Source: CAYPAV01 sp964408805
Lineage (GTDB): Bacteria; Pseudomonadota; Alphaproteobacteria; UBA8366
DNA: 64,000 nucleotides
Reading direction: 5' to 3'
Assembly (NCBI GenBank): GCA_964408805.1
Contig: CAYPAV010000023.1
Span: 1-64,000, forward strand
Shown here: one piece after another, positions 16,544 to 26,414 of the stretch
How positions within the stretch are numbered: position 1 is the stretch's first letter
How the letters are laid out: every line of letters starts with the position of its first letter
Notes under the pieces: generated by a model
What the model was told of the DNA's origin: nothing
The model's input: the letters and a program-made list of their open reading frames with translations, nothing else
Databases searched by the model: none
Made by a program: the position numbers and the translations under genes

Positions 16544-16575
16544 ATCCCGGGTTCCTGCTTTGCAGGCCCCGGGAT
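16544..16575. repeat. Second hairpin in the thiolase-gcdH spacer
   Basis: ATCCCGGG (16544-16551) pairs with CCCGGGAT (16568-16575), and CCTGC (16554-16558) pairs with GCAGG (16562-16566) around a TTT loop. It is of the same compositional type as the hairpin at 16459-16489 and may be a member of one dispersed repeat family or the thiolase terminator. Confidence 0.5.
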
Positions 16576-16606
16576 GACACATTGCTTCATTGGGTCGAAA
16601 GCAGCC

Positions 16607-17815
16607 TTAGCCGTCGACCCGCTCCATCACCACGGCGGTGCCTTGGCCGACGCCGACGCAAAGCGTGGCGAGTGCGTATTTGCCGCCGGTCCGCTCGAGT
16701 TGGCGGGCCGCCGTCAGGAAGATCCGGGGACCGGACGCGCCCAAGGGATGGCCGAGCGCAATGGCGCCGCCATTCTGGTTCACGCGGGCGTCGTCCTCCG
16801 GCATCTCCAGCCCCTTCAGGCAGGAAAGCACCTGAGCGGCGAAGGCCTCGTTAATCTCGACGACATCCATGTCACCGATCGAAAGGCCGGCGCGCTCCAG
16901 CGCCTTCTGCGAGGCCGGCACCGGGCCGATGCCCATGATCCTGGGCGGCACACCGGCGGAGGCCGAGGCGATGATCTTCGCCATCGGCTTCAGGCCCGCC
17001 TTCTCGCCGGCCTCGCGGCTGCCGATATAAAGTGCGACCGCGCCGTCATTGACGCCGGACGCATTGCCCGCCGTCGTGACGCCATCGGGGTTGAGGGCGC
17101 GGAGCTTGGCCAGGCCCTCCATGGTCGAGCCGGCGCGCGGGTGCTCGTCGGTGTCGACGACGATGTCGGGTTGTTTCCGCCCGCCCGGCACGGTAATGCC
17201 GGTGATCTCGCCGTCAAAGAAGCCGGAATCCTTGCCGGCCTGGTATTTCTCCTGGCTGCCGAGCGCGAAGACATCAGAAGATTCGCGGGTGATCTGGTAG
17301 TCTTGGGCCAGATTATCCGCCGTCTGCGGCATCGCCCAATCACCGTATTCTTCCTTGATTTTCTTGTTCGGGAAGCGGGAACCAATGGTCGAATCGAAGA
17401 TCTCGAGATTGCGCGAGAAGGCCGACGAGGCCTTGCCCATGACGAAGGGCGCGCGGCTCATGCTCTCGACGCCACCGGCGATAAAGAGATCGCCCTCGCC
17501 GACCGTCACCGCATGGGCGGCCGCAACCACGGCCGATAAGCCGCTGGCGCAATTCCGCTGCAGCACCTGCCCCGGCACCGTCTCCGGCACGCCGGCCGCC
17601 AGCAGTGCGTGGCGCGCGACGCAACGCGCGTCCTCGCCGCCCTGATTGCCGCAACCGACGATGACATCGTCGATGTCTTCCGCATTGAACGGCGCCTCGT
17701 CGACCACCGCCTTGATGACATTGCCCAGAAGGTCGTCCGGGCGGACCCCGGAGAGCGCGCCCCCATAACGGCCGAAGGGCGAGCGTTTGCCGATATATAG
17801 ATATGCGTCGAGCAT
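16607..17815 (-). CDS. Acetyl-CoA C-acyltransferase (thiolase, beta-ketoadipyl-CoA type)
   Basis: A 402-residue degradative thiolase, which cleaves 3-oxoacyl-CoA with CoA. The nucleophilic Cys89 is in LQRNCASGLSAVV. Other signatures are IAGGVESMSRAPFVM, NASGVNDGAVAL, INEAFAAQ and GGAIALGHPLGASGPRI. The second catalytic Cys is in LCVGVGQGTAVVME. Start and length fit PaaJ/PcaF-type thiolases. It is 58 bases downstream of the hydroxyacyl-CoA dehydrogenase gene and upstream of gcdH on the same strand, so the three probably serve one aromatic or dicarboxylic acid degradation route. Confidence 0.92.
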   Translation of the reverse strand: MLDAYLYIGKRSPFGRYGGALSGVRPDDLLGNVIKAVVDEAPFNAEDIDDVIVGCGNQGGEDARCVARHALLAAGVPETVPGQVLQRNCASGLSAVVAAAHAVTVGEGDLFIAGGVESMSRAPFVMGKASSAFSRNLEIFDSTIGSRFPNKKIKEEYGDWAMPQTADNLAQDYQITRESSDVFALGSQEKYQAGKDSGFFDGEITGITVPGGRKQPDIVVDTDEHPRAGSTMEGLAKLRALNPDGVTTAGNASGVNDGAVALYIGSREAGEKAGLKPMAKIIASASAGVPPRIMGIGPVPASQKALERAGLSIGDMDVVEINEAFAAQVLSCLKGLEMPEDDARVNQNGGAIALGHPLGASGPRIFLTAARQLERTGGKYALATLCVGVGQGTAVVMERVDG

Positions 17816-17873
17816 GTTTCTGTTCCTCTCAGATCGAAGTCTTGTGTGACGGGGACGACCGCAACGGCCGTCC

Positions 17874-19400
17874 TCAAATCTCCTTTTCGAACAACGACAA
17901 TCCCAGTTCCGCGCGCCGCCGGAGCCAAGGGCTCGGCCGGTAGCGCGGGTCGCCGTAAAGGCGGTGCAAGGACTGCAAAATCCGCAGAACCGTCTTCGGG
18001 CCGACCGTATCGCCGAAGGTCAGCGGCCCGTTCGGGTAATTCAACCCCAGCACGACCGCCTTGTCGATATCCTCGGGCTCGGCGGTGCCGAATTGCGCGA
18101 TCTGGCAGCCGATGTTGCAGATCGTCGAGATGATGCGCTGACAAACGAATCCCGGGCAATCCCGAATGACGGTTGCCTTGACCCCATCCTGGGTCAGGAG
18201 CCCGAGGGCCGCGTCGCGATAGGCCGCATCGGTCGCGGGGTTGGTCATGATGGTGCGCCGGGTCGCAAGCCCGATCACCGTGTCGACGCCGAGGGTGCGC
18301 TTGGGATCGAGCCCTTGCGCGACCGCGGCCGTGGTCACGTCATCGCCGATGGGGGTAACCAGGATCAGGGCTTCGGCACTCGGCGCGACCCCGCTCTCGA
18401 GATCACCGCCGATCTTTGAGACGATTTCGGCCAAGGCCGCATGGCCCTCGCTCTCGACCGGGCTGATCCAGACCGGGCGGCCGTCATAGTCGGGATAGGG
18501 CGCCTCCTCGGGCATCGCCTGTTTGCCGTCGGGATAGTCGTAAAAGCCCCGCCCGGTCTTCCGCCCCAAAATGCCGGCTTCCATCCGGGCCCGCATCATG
18601 ACGTTCGGGCGATAGCGGGGCTCCTCGTAGAATTGCTGGTAGATGAGCTCGGTCGCCGGATGCGTGACATCGAGGCCGGTCAGGTCGAGGAGCGTGAAGG
18701 GACCCATGCGAAAGCCCGCCGCCTCGCTCAATATCCGGTCGAAATCGGGGATGTCGGCGACCTGTTCGGCGTACATATGCGCCGCTTCGATGTTGTAGCC
18801 CCGCCCCACCTGATTGACGAGGAATCCGGGCGCGTCCTTAACCCGGACCGGCTCGCGGGTCATCTTCCGGCCGAGCTCCATCATGGTGTCGCCGACGTCG
18901 GGTTCGGTCAGCACGCCGTCGATGATCTCGACCAGGCGCATCAGCGGCACGGGATTGAAGAAATGCATGCCGACGAACTTGTTCGGCCGCGCCAAGCCGG
19001 AAGCCAGCGTCGTCACCGACAGCGAGGAGGTGTTGGTGGCGAGGATGGCATTCTCGGCGATGACCGCTTCCAGATCGGCGTATATCTTGCGCTTGATCTC
19101 GATATTTTCGGTCGCCGCCTCGATCACGATCTGGCAGGGGGCGAAGGCCTTCGGGTCGACGATCACTTCAATCCGGGCGGCCGCGGCCGTGGCGTCCTCC
19201 GCCTCCATCCGTCCACGCTCGGCGGCGCGGTTCAACATCCCCTCGATGAACTTAAGCGCATCGGCCGATTGCTCTGCGTTGACGTCGTACATGCGCACCC
19301 GGCAACCGCCCGCCGCCGCGACCTGGACGATTCCCCGGCCCATGGCGCCGGCACCCGTCACGCCCAAAATGAAATCGTCGGCGGTCAGATCAACGCTCAT
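17874..19400 (-). CDS. 3-hydroxyacyl-CoA dehydrogenase, PaaH-like
   Basis: A 508-residue NAD-dependent dehydrogenase with a Rossmann domain (GVTGAGAMGRGIVQVAA, GxGxxG) and two C-terminal 3HCDH helical domains. The N-domain has ATNTSSLSVT and MHFFNPVPLMRLVEII with the catalytic His. The first C-domain has PGFLVNQVGRGYNIEA and GPFTLLDLTGLDVTH. The second has CPGFVCQRIISTICNIGCQIAQ and NYPNGPLTFGDTVG. This tandem arrangement and length match PaaH of the phenylacetate pathway. It lies upstream of the thiolase and gcdH genes in the same orientation. It starts at ATG 19400 after a purine-rich AAGGAGATG leader. Confidence 0.92.
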   Translation of the reverse strand: MSVDLTADDFILGVTGAGAMGRGIVQVAAAGGCRVRMYDVNAEQSADALKFIEGMLNRAAERGRMEAEDATAAAARIEVIVDPKAFAPCQIVIEAATENIEIKRKIYADLEAVIAENAILATNTSSLSVTTLASGLARPNKFVGMHFFNPVPLMRLVEIIDGVLTEPDVGDTMMELGRKMTREPVRVKDAPGFLVNQVGRGYNIEAAHMYAEQVADIPDFDRILSEAAGFRMGPFTLLDLTGLDVTHPATELIYQQFYEEPRYRPNVMMRARMEAGILGRKTGRGFYDYPDGKQAMPEEAPYPDYDGRPVWISPVESEGHAALAEIVSKIGGDLESGVAPSAEALILVTPIGDDVTTAAVAQGLDPKRTLGVDTVIGLATRRTIMTNPATDAAYRDAALGLLTQDGVKATVIRDCPGFVCQRIISTICNIGCQIAQFGTAEPEDIDKAVVLGLNYPNGPLTFGDTVGPKTVLRILQSLHRLYGDPRYRPSPWLRRRAELGLSLFEKEI

Positions 19401-19591
19401 TCAAATCATCTCCTTGAATTCTTAGGTAGGCCGGTCCGGTCGTCCGGTCAAAGGCGGCGCGATATTGGCCGAGGCGACGTGGACTCGCAATAGCGGGTGT
19501 TGCCCAAATCTGTACGATTAGACGGAGGTGTTATATTGGAATGCATTGGAAAAAGTTCGGCGCGGGGACGTGCGCCTAAAATAGAGCGGTA

Positions 19592-21886
19592 ATGATGCGA
19601 ATTCGTCGTCGAGGCATCGGCCTCATGTTCGGTCTGCTCGCCATTCTGATGGCGGCGCCGATCGGCCGTGCGGCACCACCGGAGAAAATATCGGTCGTCT
19701 ACTGCGTGGATTGCGTCCCTTTCCAATTCCGCGACCGCGACGGCCGGGCAGCGGGCATGATTATCGACATGTGGCGCGAATGGTCGAAGATCACGGGAAT
19801 CGCCATTGAGTTTCGCGCGGCCCCCTGGAACGAGACCCTGCGCATGATGCGCGCGCGCGAAGCCGACGCGCATGCCGGGCTGTTCTTCAACCAGGAGCGC
19901 AATCAGTATCTCGAATACGGCGCCGTTCTCGCTAAGACGGACACGCATGTCTTCTTCAAGAAGGGCACGCCCCCGATCAAAAATATCCAGGACCTTTCGG
20001 CGTATCGGGTCGGTGTCATCGCGGGCGATTTCGTCGAGGGGTTTCTCAAGGAAAAATTACCGGATGGCACTATCGTCGGTTTCGAGAGTTACGAAGCAAT
20101 CGTGAAGGCGCTGCGGTCCGGTACATTGAACGTGTTCGCCGCCGATACCCCGACGGGCATCTATCATCTGCAGCGCGCCGAACTCGGCTACGCCTTCGAG
20201 TTCGAGGCCGACAAGCCGCTGTACCGGAACGATTGGCTGATCGCGGCGGCTGACGGCAGTATCGAGCTCGTGAACACGATCAACGCCGGGATGCTGAAGA
20301 TCTCGGTGGCGGAGAAGCAATCGATCGTCGATCGCTGGGTTGGACTCGACACAAAGGAATTCGAACTGACCACGCGCGAAATCGTGGGCCTGCTTGCGTT
20401 TCTTGTCATCGTCCTGGTCTTCGGCGTGCTGGTTTGGAACCGGGTACTGTCCCGCCGAATCGGATCGCGCACCGCCGAATTGGAGACCGAGCTTACCGAA
20501 CGAAAGGCAGCGGAGGCCGCGCTGGCCCAGGCGGAGGCACAACTTCGCATGGCGCTCGATCACATGTCCGGCGGCATCATAATGGTCGGTAAGGATTTCA
20601 AGCTGAAGGTGTTCAACGACAATTTCGCGGCGATCTATGAACTCCCGGAAGAACTCATCTACAAAGACGCGCCTTTCGCCGAAATTATCAAGGCCAGGGC
20701 CGAACGCGGCGACTACGGACCCGGCGATCGGGACGAATTGGTGCAACGCCGGATCGAGAGTTACCACGATCTCGACGCCGACTGGGCCGAGGACCGCGTG
20801 CCAAGCGGTCGGATCATCGGGTTGCGGCGGGCAAAGACGGAGGATGGCGACGTGGTCGCTGTCTTCGACGACATCACCGAGCGAAAGAAGGCCGAGGAAG
20901 AACGGAACCTGCAAACCGCCCTCCTCAACAGCGTATTAGCGGGCGCCGGCCAGGGCATCGCCGCATATGACAAGGACGTTATTCTGCTCGCCTGCAACGA
21001 CCGTTATCGGGAATTTCTCGACCTGCCGGCGGCGCTCGTCGAACCGGGCAAGTCGGGCCGCGACATCGTCGTCTTTCTGGCCGAGCGCGGCGGCTATGGC
21101 GAAGGCGACGTGGCGGACATCGTGGAAGCACGCCTCGCGGCGCTCACCAGCGGCGAACCGGTCAACAGCGAAATCGTCTCCCCGGCCGGTTATGTCTTGC
21201 ACGTCGTCTCCGAGCCGGTTGCCGATGGCGGCTTCGTGCTCACCTACACCGACATCACGGAACGCAAGCGAGCCGAGGAGGCGCTCCGCCAAAGCGAGCA
21301 CGATCTCCGGGCGATCTTGGATTCCAGCCCACTCGGCGTCACGGTGACGACCCGCACGCCGACGAAGGATTACGGCGAACGGCTATATACGAATAAGCGC
21401 TACGCCGAACTAATCGGCGCGGAGTCGGTCGACGCTCTGGTCGGCTTGACGAGCGAAGGGCTTTGGGTCGACCCGGAGGACGAGAAACGACTTTTGACTG
21501 AGCGTCTTTCGCGCTCTCAACATATGATGGCGGAAGTCCGCCGGCGGCGGCTCGACGGCGCCATTTGGTGGTCTCAATACAACTCCTATCCCATCATCTT
21601 CGAAGGGACCGAGGGTTGGATCAACTGGAACGACGACATCACCGAACGCAAGGAAGCGGAGGATGCGTTGGCGAAGAAGGAGGCGCAACTCCGGGTCGCG
21701 CTCGACAATATGCCGGGTGGCATGCGGCTGACCGACAAGGACCGGAATTACGTCTTCTTCAATTCGCAATACCTCGAACTGTACGATTTCCCGATCGACC
21801 TTTTCGATGTCGGCGACTCGATTTTTGTCGAGAACCTATACCAGGCTGAGCGTGGGATTTCGGCGACGGCGACCCCAAGAAGCTGA
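19592..21886 (+). pseudogene. Hybrid histidine kinase, fragment 1 (periplasmic sensor and PAS domains)
   Basis: The first 764 residues of what should be one large kinase extending to 24092. A signal peptide (MMRIRRRGIGLMFGLLAILMAAPIGRA) leads into a periplasmic solute-binding SBP_bac_3-type domain (~30-250). A membrane helix follows (GLLAFLVIVLVFGVLVWN, ~265-290), then a coiled linker and four PAS/PAS-7 modules, each ending DITERK- or similar. The frame is lost at about 21854-21856 (GGG). One added base restores E-R-G-D-F-G-D-G-D-P-K-K-L in continuity with the next frame. It is therefore either a recent pseudogene or an assembly/base-calling error in a G run. Confidence 0.85.
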
Positions 21887-21897
21887 CCGACGAGTGG

Positions 21898-22935
21898 TTG
21901 AAGGAACTTCCGGTGCAGACCGAACCCGTGAGCTGGGAACGGACAACCACGCATGGGAAGACCCTCGAGGTTCATACGGCGCCGACACCCGACGGCGGGG
22001 TCGTCAACATCGTCAGCGACATCACCCATCGAAAACGAAACGAGACGGAACTCGAACTTGCCAAGCAGCAGGCCGAGGCGGCGACCACGGCGAAATCGGA
22101 TTTCTTGGCCGCCATGAGCCACGAAATTCGCACGCCAATGAACGGCGTCATCGGCATGATCGATTTGTTGGCCCGCACAAATCTGGACGACAACCAGCTC
22201 GAAATGGCGGATACGGTGCGAAAATCCGCGTTCGCTTTGCTGCAAATCATCGATGACATCCTCGACATCTCGAAGATCGAGGCCGGGAAACTGAATATCG
22301 AACACGTCCCGATGTCGATCAGCGATGCCGTCGACGACGTCTTGGATACGCTGGCGCGGGGTGCGTTCGAAAAGGGTCTCGACTTACCGGTCTTCGTCGA
22401 TCCGAAAATTCCGGACAGGGTCATCGGCGACCAGGTCCGATTGCGGCAAATACTGTTCAATCTCATCGGCAATGCGATCAAATTCACGGAGGTTGGTCTG
22501 GTCGGCGTTTTCACGGAACTCGTCGGCTCCGACCCCGACAACCGACTCAGCGTTCGCTTCCGCATCGTCGACACCGGCATCGGCATTCCAAAAGAGGTCC
22601 AGGATCAGCTCTTCGAAGCATTTACCCAGGCGGAGAGTTCGACCACGCGCCAATTCGGCGGTACCGGGCTCGGCCTCTCCATTTGTTCGCGTCTGGCCGA
22701 GCTCCTAGATGGCGAAATCTCAATCGAAAGCGAGCCGGGCGCAGGTTCCACCTTCACGGTGACATTGCCGTTCGCTTCGGCCCCGGCCCCCGCGGAAGCG
22801 AAACCGGCGAATGATTTGAAAGGGGTCAAAGTTCTCGTCGTCGTCATCGACCCGACGATGGGTATCATTCTTTCGGATTACTTGGATTTCTGGAAGGCCG
22901 ATGCCGTCGTCGCACATGATGTCAATGCGGCGTGA
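21898..22935 (+). pseudogene. Hybrid histidine kinase, fragment 2 (HisKA and ATPase)
   Basis: It continues the same protein in a shifted frame. The end of the last PAS (VNIVSDITHRKRNETELE) is followed by the HisKA box SDFLAAMSHEIRTPMNGVIGM with the phosphorylatable His. The HATPase domain has an N box (LFNLIGNAIKFTE), G1 (VDTGIGIPKEVQ) and G2 (GGTGLGLSICSRLAELLDG). A degenerate receiver begins at KGVKVLVVVIDPTMG and is cut by a second frameshift near 22928-22933; one extra base would join VNAA to VKLATAANEDG. No independent ribosome binding site is evident, so this is not a separate gene. Confidence 0.85.
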
Positions 22936-24092
22936 AACTGGCGACTGCGGCGAACGAGGACGGCGCGCCGTTCGACATCGTCGTTCTCGGCTCGACCTGG
23001 TCCAAGGATCACCAGCTTTCGATCCGCAATTCCCTGCGGGAAGACCCCGCCCTCTCGGCCGCAAGATTCGTGTTTCTGACGCGCGATCGAGAGAACCTCG
23101 GAATAACCGACTTGGTCGATACCGTCTTCGTCGCCAGCCAGCCCATGCGCCGGTCTCGTTTCCTGACCGCCGTCGCCGTTGCCGCTGGCCGCGAGAGTCC
23201 CGAGGTTCCGGAGAGAGAGGAATTTATCGAGATTGGCGACGCCGATGTGCCGACCGTCGAGGCCGCCGAAGCCGAGGGTCGATTGCTCCTGGTGGCCGAG
23301 GACAACGAGACCAATCGACACGTGCTTCGCCGTCAACTGAATCGCTTGGGTTACGCCGCGGTCTTCGCTGAGGATGGTGTCGAGGCGCTCGATTCATGGA
23401 AGACACGCAATTTCGCTCTGCTTCTTACCGATTGTCACATGCCCAACATGGATGGTTTCGAACTGGTCGCGGAGATCCGCGATCTTGAAGACGCCGCCGA
23501 TACACCGCTCCCGATCGTCGCGATTACCGCGAACGCACTGCGCGGCGAGGCCGAACGCTGCCTTGCCGCCGGCATGGACGATTACTTGGCGAAACCGGTC
23601 GAGTTGGCGGAATTAAAGAGAGCGCTGGTCAAGTGGATGCCGACCGAAACAGGCATCGAGACGAATGAATTCAAGGCCGATGGCGGTGGCGCCACGACTG
23701 TGACCGCGAATCCAATTTACGGCGATTCGGTCGATGAAAACGCCTCGCCGATCAATCGGGCCACGCTTGCCCGCCTGCTGGGCGATGACGACTCCGAGTA
23801 CTTGAACGAAACCTTGAGCTTTTTTTGGGAAACAATGGCGGATACGCTAGGGGAGTTGAGGGAATTGATGGAGGCACGCAAGGCAAGCGATCTGCATGAA
23901 GCGGCGCATGCGGCGAAGGGGGCCGCGTCATCGGCGGCGGCCGAGCGACTATCCGCTATCTTGCATGAACTCGAAGGCGCGGCGGCGCGGGAGGATTGGT
24001 CGTCGATCGACGATCTTGCCCCAACGGTTGGCAAGCGGTTCGACGAGGTTGAACGCTATATCAATAGTATCGGCGCCGGTGTTGCCGATTGA
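22932..24092 (+). pseudogene. Hybrid histidine kinase, fragment 3 (receiver and Hpt)
   Basis: The third part of the split kinase. It completes the degenerate first receiver, then has a full receiver domain (RLLLVAEDNETNRHVLRRQL, phospho-acceptor Asp in LLTDCHMPNMDG, ITANA, conserved Lys in YLAKPVE). A C-terminal Hpt domain follows (DLHEAAHAAKGAASSAAAERL, phosphorylatable His). A GTG at 22932 overlaps the preceding stop (GTGA), so translational coupling could still produce this piece. Overall the kinase has the SBP-PAS4-HK-REC-REC-Hpt layout of an unorthodox phosphorelay sensor. Confidence 0.82.
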
Positions 24093-24151
24093 CGCCGGGC
24101 GGCATTCGCCTGCCGCCTGAATAGGGGAACGGAAATCGTGGAGAATTGACA

Positions 24152-24937
24152 TTGGCGGACCCGACTCAAGACCAAGAGGAATTCACATTCGACGACTTGC
24201 GATTCTACGTGGTCGACGATCACGCGTTCAGTCGTCATCTCGTCCAGGAAGCGCTGCGCGGTCTTGGTGCGCGCGAGATAGACAGTGCCAGTAACGGTTC
24301 CGAAGCAATTACCCAGCTCCAATCGATGTCATTGACCGGCCGCCGGGCCGAGCATCCGGCCGATAGCGGCCCCATCGAACCGGGCGAACTCAGCCGACTC
24401 CATGGCGGTTACGATTGCATCATTACTGACTTCAACATGAAGCCCCTGAATGGGCTACACGTCCTGAAATGGATCCGGACGGGGCGCGCGGGCGTCGCTC
24501 GCAGCACACCGGTCATCATTCTGACTGGGCATGCGGACGATTATCTAGTCTCCGCGGCACTTGAACTCGACACCCATGCCTTCATCCTGAAGCCGGTTTC
24601 GCATGGCGAACTCGTCTCGAAAGTGAAACGCGTGCTGCACACGCCCATCAACCTGCAGGCCAACGAACAGTACGGGACCATCGATATTCCGGGGCATATC
24701 GAGCCCTCCTTGCGGGGGATTGGACAAGATCTGCCGAGTAACGTCTTGGCGGGCGCCACGCGCATATCGATCGACAAGATCTCGCCCGGCTGCATTCTGG
24801 CGACGAACCTGCGCGGTTCAAGCGGTGCGGTGATCGTCGAGGAAGGCACGCGCCTGACGAATTCGCTTCTGGAAAAGCTCACCGATTTGCGAACGATGGA
24901 AGGTATCGCCAACGCGTTATGGGTCATCCAACGCTGA
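24152..24937 (+). CDS. Response regulator with receiver and unclassified C-terminal domain
   Basis: About 261 residues. The receiver (residues ~10-155) has RFYVVDDHAFSRHLV, phospho-acceptor Asp in CIITDFNMKPLNG, the Thr in VIILTGHADD and Lys in AFILKPVSHGEL. It carries an unusually long insertion rich in Pro and Glu before the acceptor strand. The C-terminal part (ISPGCILATNLRGSSGAVIVEEGTRLTNSLLEKL) resembles the domain that often precedes HD-GYP modules, but no HD-GYP follows. A TTG at 24152, seven bases after GGAGA, is preferred over TTG 24146. It lies downstream of the hybrid kinase and is a plausible phosphorelay partner. Confidence 0.8.
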   Translation: MADPTQDQEEFTFDDLRFYVVDDHAFSRHLVQEALRGLGAREIDSASNGSEAITQLQSMSLTGRRAEHPADSGPIEPGELSRLHGGYDCIITDFNMKPLNGLHVLKWIRTGRAGVARSTPVIILTGHADDYLVSAALELDTHAFILKPVSHGELVSKVKRVLHTPINLQANEQYGTIDIPGHIEPSLRGIGQDLPSNVLAGATRISIDKISPGCILATNLRGSSGAVIVEEGTRLTNSLLEKLTDLRTMEGIANALWVIQR

Positions 24938-24960
24938 GTGCGTACCTGACGGAGGACGCC

Positions 24961-26184
24961 TTACCACTCTTTTTCGCGCCAGGTGTCTAGCCATTCCAGG
25001 ATTTCGGCCGCGGGCATCGGGCGGGCAATATAGTATCCCTGCGCCAGATCGCACCCAAGCGATTCGACCAAATCCCAGTCCTCCCGCGTCTCTATGCCCT
25101 CCACCACGATTTTCATGCCCAGCTTCTGCGCCAAATCGATGCTCGATTCCAAGATTGAGCGCGCCGTATTGTCGTTGACGGCCCCCGTCACGAAGGCCTG
25201 ATCGACCTTCAATTCGGAAAACGGCAGACGCTGCAATTGTTGCAGGCTCGAAAACCCCGTTCCGAAATCGTCGATCGAAAGCTCAAACCGCTTCAACCGC
25301 AGACGGGTCGCGATGTCGAGTAGCGCGATCGGGTTGTCACTGATCCGGCTCTCGGTGACCTCAAGCACGATCTGCGACGTGTCGAGTCCCCGGGCGACGA
25401 CAACGCTTTCAATGTATTCGGGCAGGTTCAGACGATCCAGCGAATCGACCGAAAGATTGATCGCGAGTTGCAGCGACAATCCTTGCCGCTTCCACATTTC
25501 ACATTGCGCCAAGGCGTGATCCAGGACAACGTTGGTCAGGTCGTCGACGAGGTCGTTTTCCTGGGCTATTGGAATGAACACGTTCGGACCGATCCGTCCA
25601 TGGTCGACGTGTTCCCAGCGCGCCAACGCCTCGACGCTTTCCAATTCCCGCGTGTCCATCCGCACTTTGGGTTGGTAGTGCGGAATGATTTCGCGGTTCG
25701 CGACCGCGCGACGCAGTTCGTCCACGGTCACATCGACCTGCGCGCCATACCGGGCCTTACCCCGCGGCGCCCGCGCCGCGGCGATGACCTCGCGAACCTG
25801 ATCGGCGCCAATCGGCTTTGCCAGGCTGCCCAGTATGTTCAAACCGTATTCCGCCGCCAGATTGGCGGCCGCCTTCAAAACGTCCTCATTCTCGCCGCTG
25901 ATGAGAACGATCCCGGCGTTCGTCCCGAGTTCGGCAAGATCGCGCAACAACTGGATACCGTCGCGCCCCGGCAGTTGCAGATCGCAGAAAATTATGTCGA
26001 TGGACCCGGCGGCATTTCTCACCAAGGCGATGGCTTCGTCACCGTCCGCCGCCTCCATCATTTCACTGGCGCCGAGCGTCGACAATATCTTCACGAGGGT
26101 CCGGCGAACAAAGGGATGATCGTCGATTACGAGCGCACGAAATTCGCCAATGGCGGCGTTGGCTGCATCAGATCGACCCGCCAT
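24961..26184 (-). CDS. Response regulator with REC and EAL domains (c-di-GMP phosphodiesterase)
   Basis: A 407-residue two-domain protein. REC (~12-140) has ALVIDDHPFVRRTL, the phospho-acceptor Asp in IIFCDLQLPGRDG and the Lys in LAKPIGADQ. EAL (~155-400) has the catalytic residues of active phosphodiesterases: Glu in ESVEALARWEH, Asn in AINLSVDSL, Glu in LEVTESR, the Asp pair in SIDDFGTGFSS, Lys in LKVDQAFV and Glu in VVEGIETREDW, ending AQGYYIARPMPA. It should lower c-di-GMP when phosphorylated. It is convergent with the response regulator at 24152-24937, with only 23 bases between them. Confidence 0.94.
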   Translation of the reverse strand: MAGRSDAANAAIGEFRALVIDDHPFVRRTLVKILSTLGASEMMEAADGDEAIALVRNAAGSIDIIFCDLQLPGRDGIQLLRDLAELGTNAGIVLISGENEDVLKAAANLAAEYGLNILGSLAKPIGADQVREVIAAARAPRGKARYGAQVDVTVDELRRAVANREIIPHYQPKVRMDTRELESVEALARWEHVDHGRIGPNVFIPIAQENDLVDDLTNVVLDHALAQCEMWKRQGLSLQLAINLSVDSLDRLNLPEYIESVVVARGLDTSQIVLEVTESRISDNPIALLDIATRLRLKRFELSIDDFGTGFSSLQQLQRLPFSELKVDQAFVTGAVNDNTARSILESSIDLAQKLGMKIVVEGIETREDWDLVESLGCDLAQGYYIARPMPAAEILEWLDTWREKEW

Positions 26185-26414
26185 TTAACTCGACCTCGCC
26201 ATGTCATTTGGAATTTGTGGAGCGCCCGTTCGCCGGCTCATCCTATCTAACAACCCGGACCTAGCCCAACCAAAAACGCCGAACGGCCACCAATTCTTGC
26301 GCTTATTTGGTCATTCAATGGGAAAGCGACGCGCTTGACGGCGGACCCGTTTCCGCATGAAGCTTCATCGCGGCCGGGCTGGGCCAACTGTCTAACGAGG
26401 AAAAAGATTCAAGA

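Noticed and set aside
22928..22936. Programmed frameshift in the hybrid kinase
   Set aside because: No slippery heptamer or stimulatory structure is evident, and a second unrelated frameshift exists in the same gene; mutation or sequence error is simpler.
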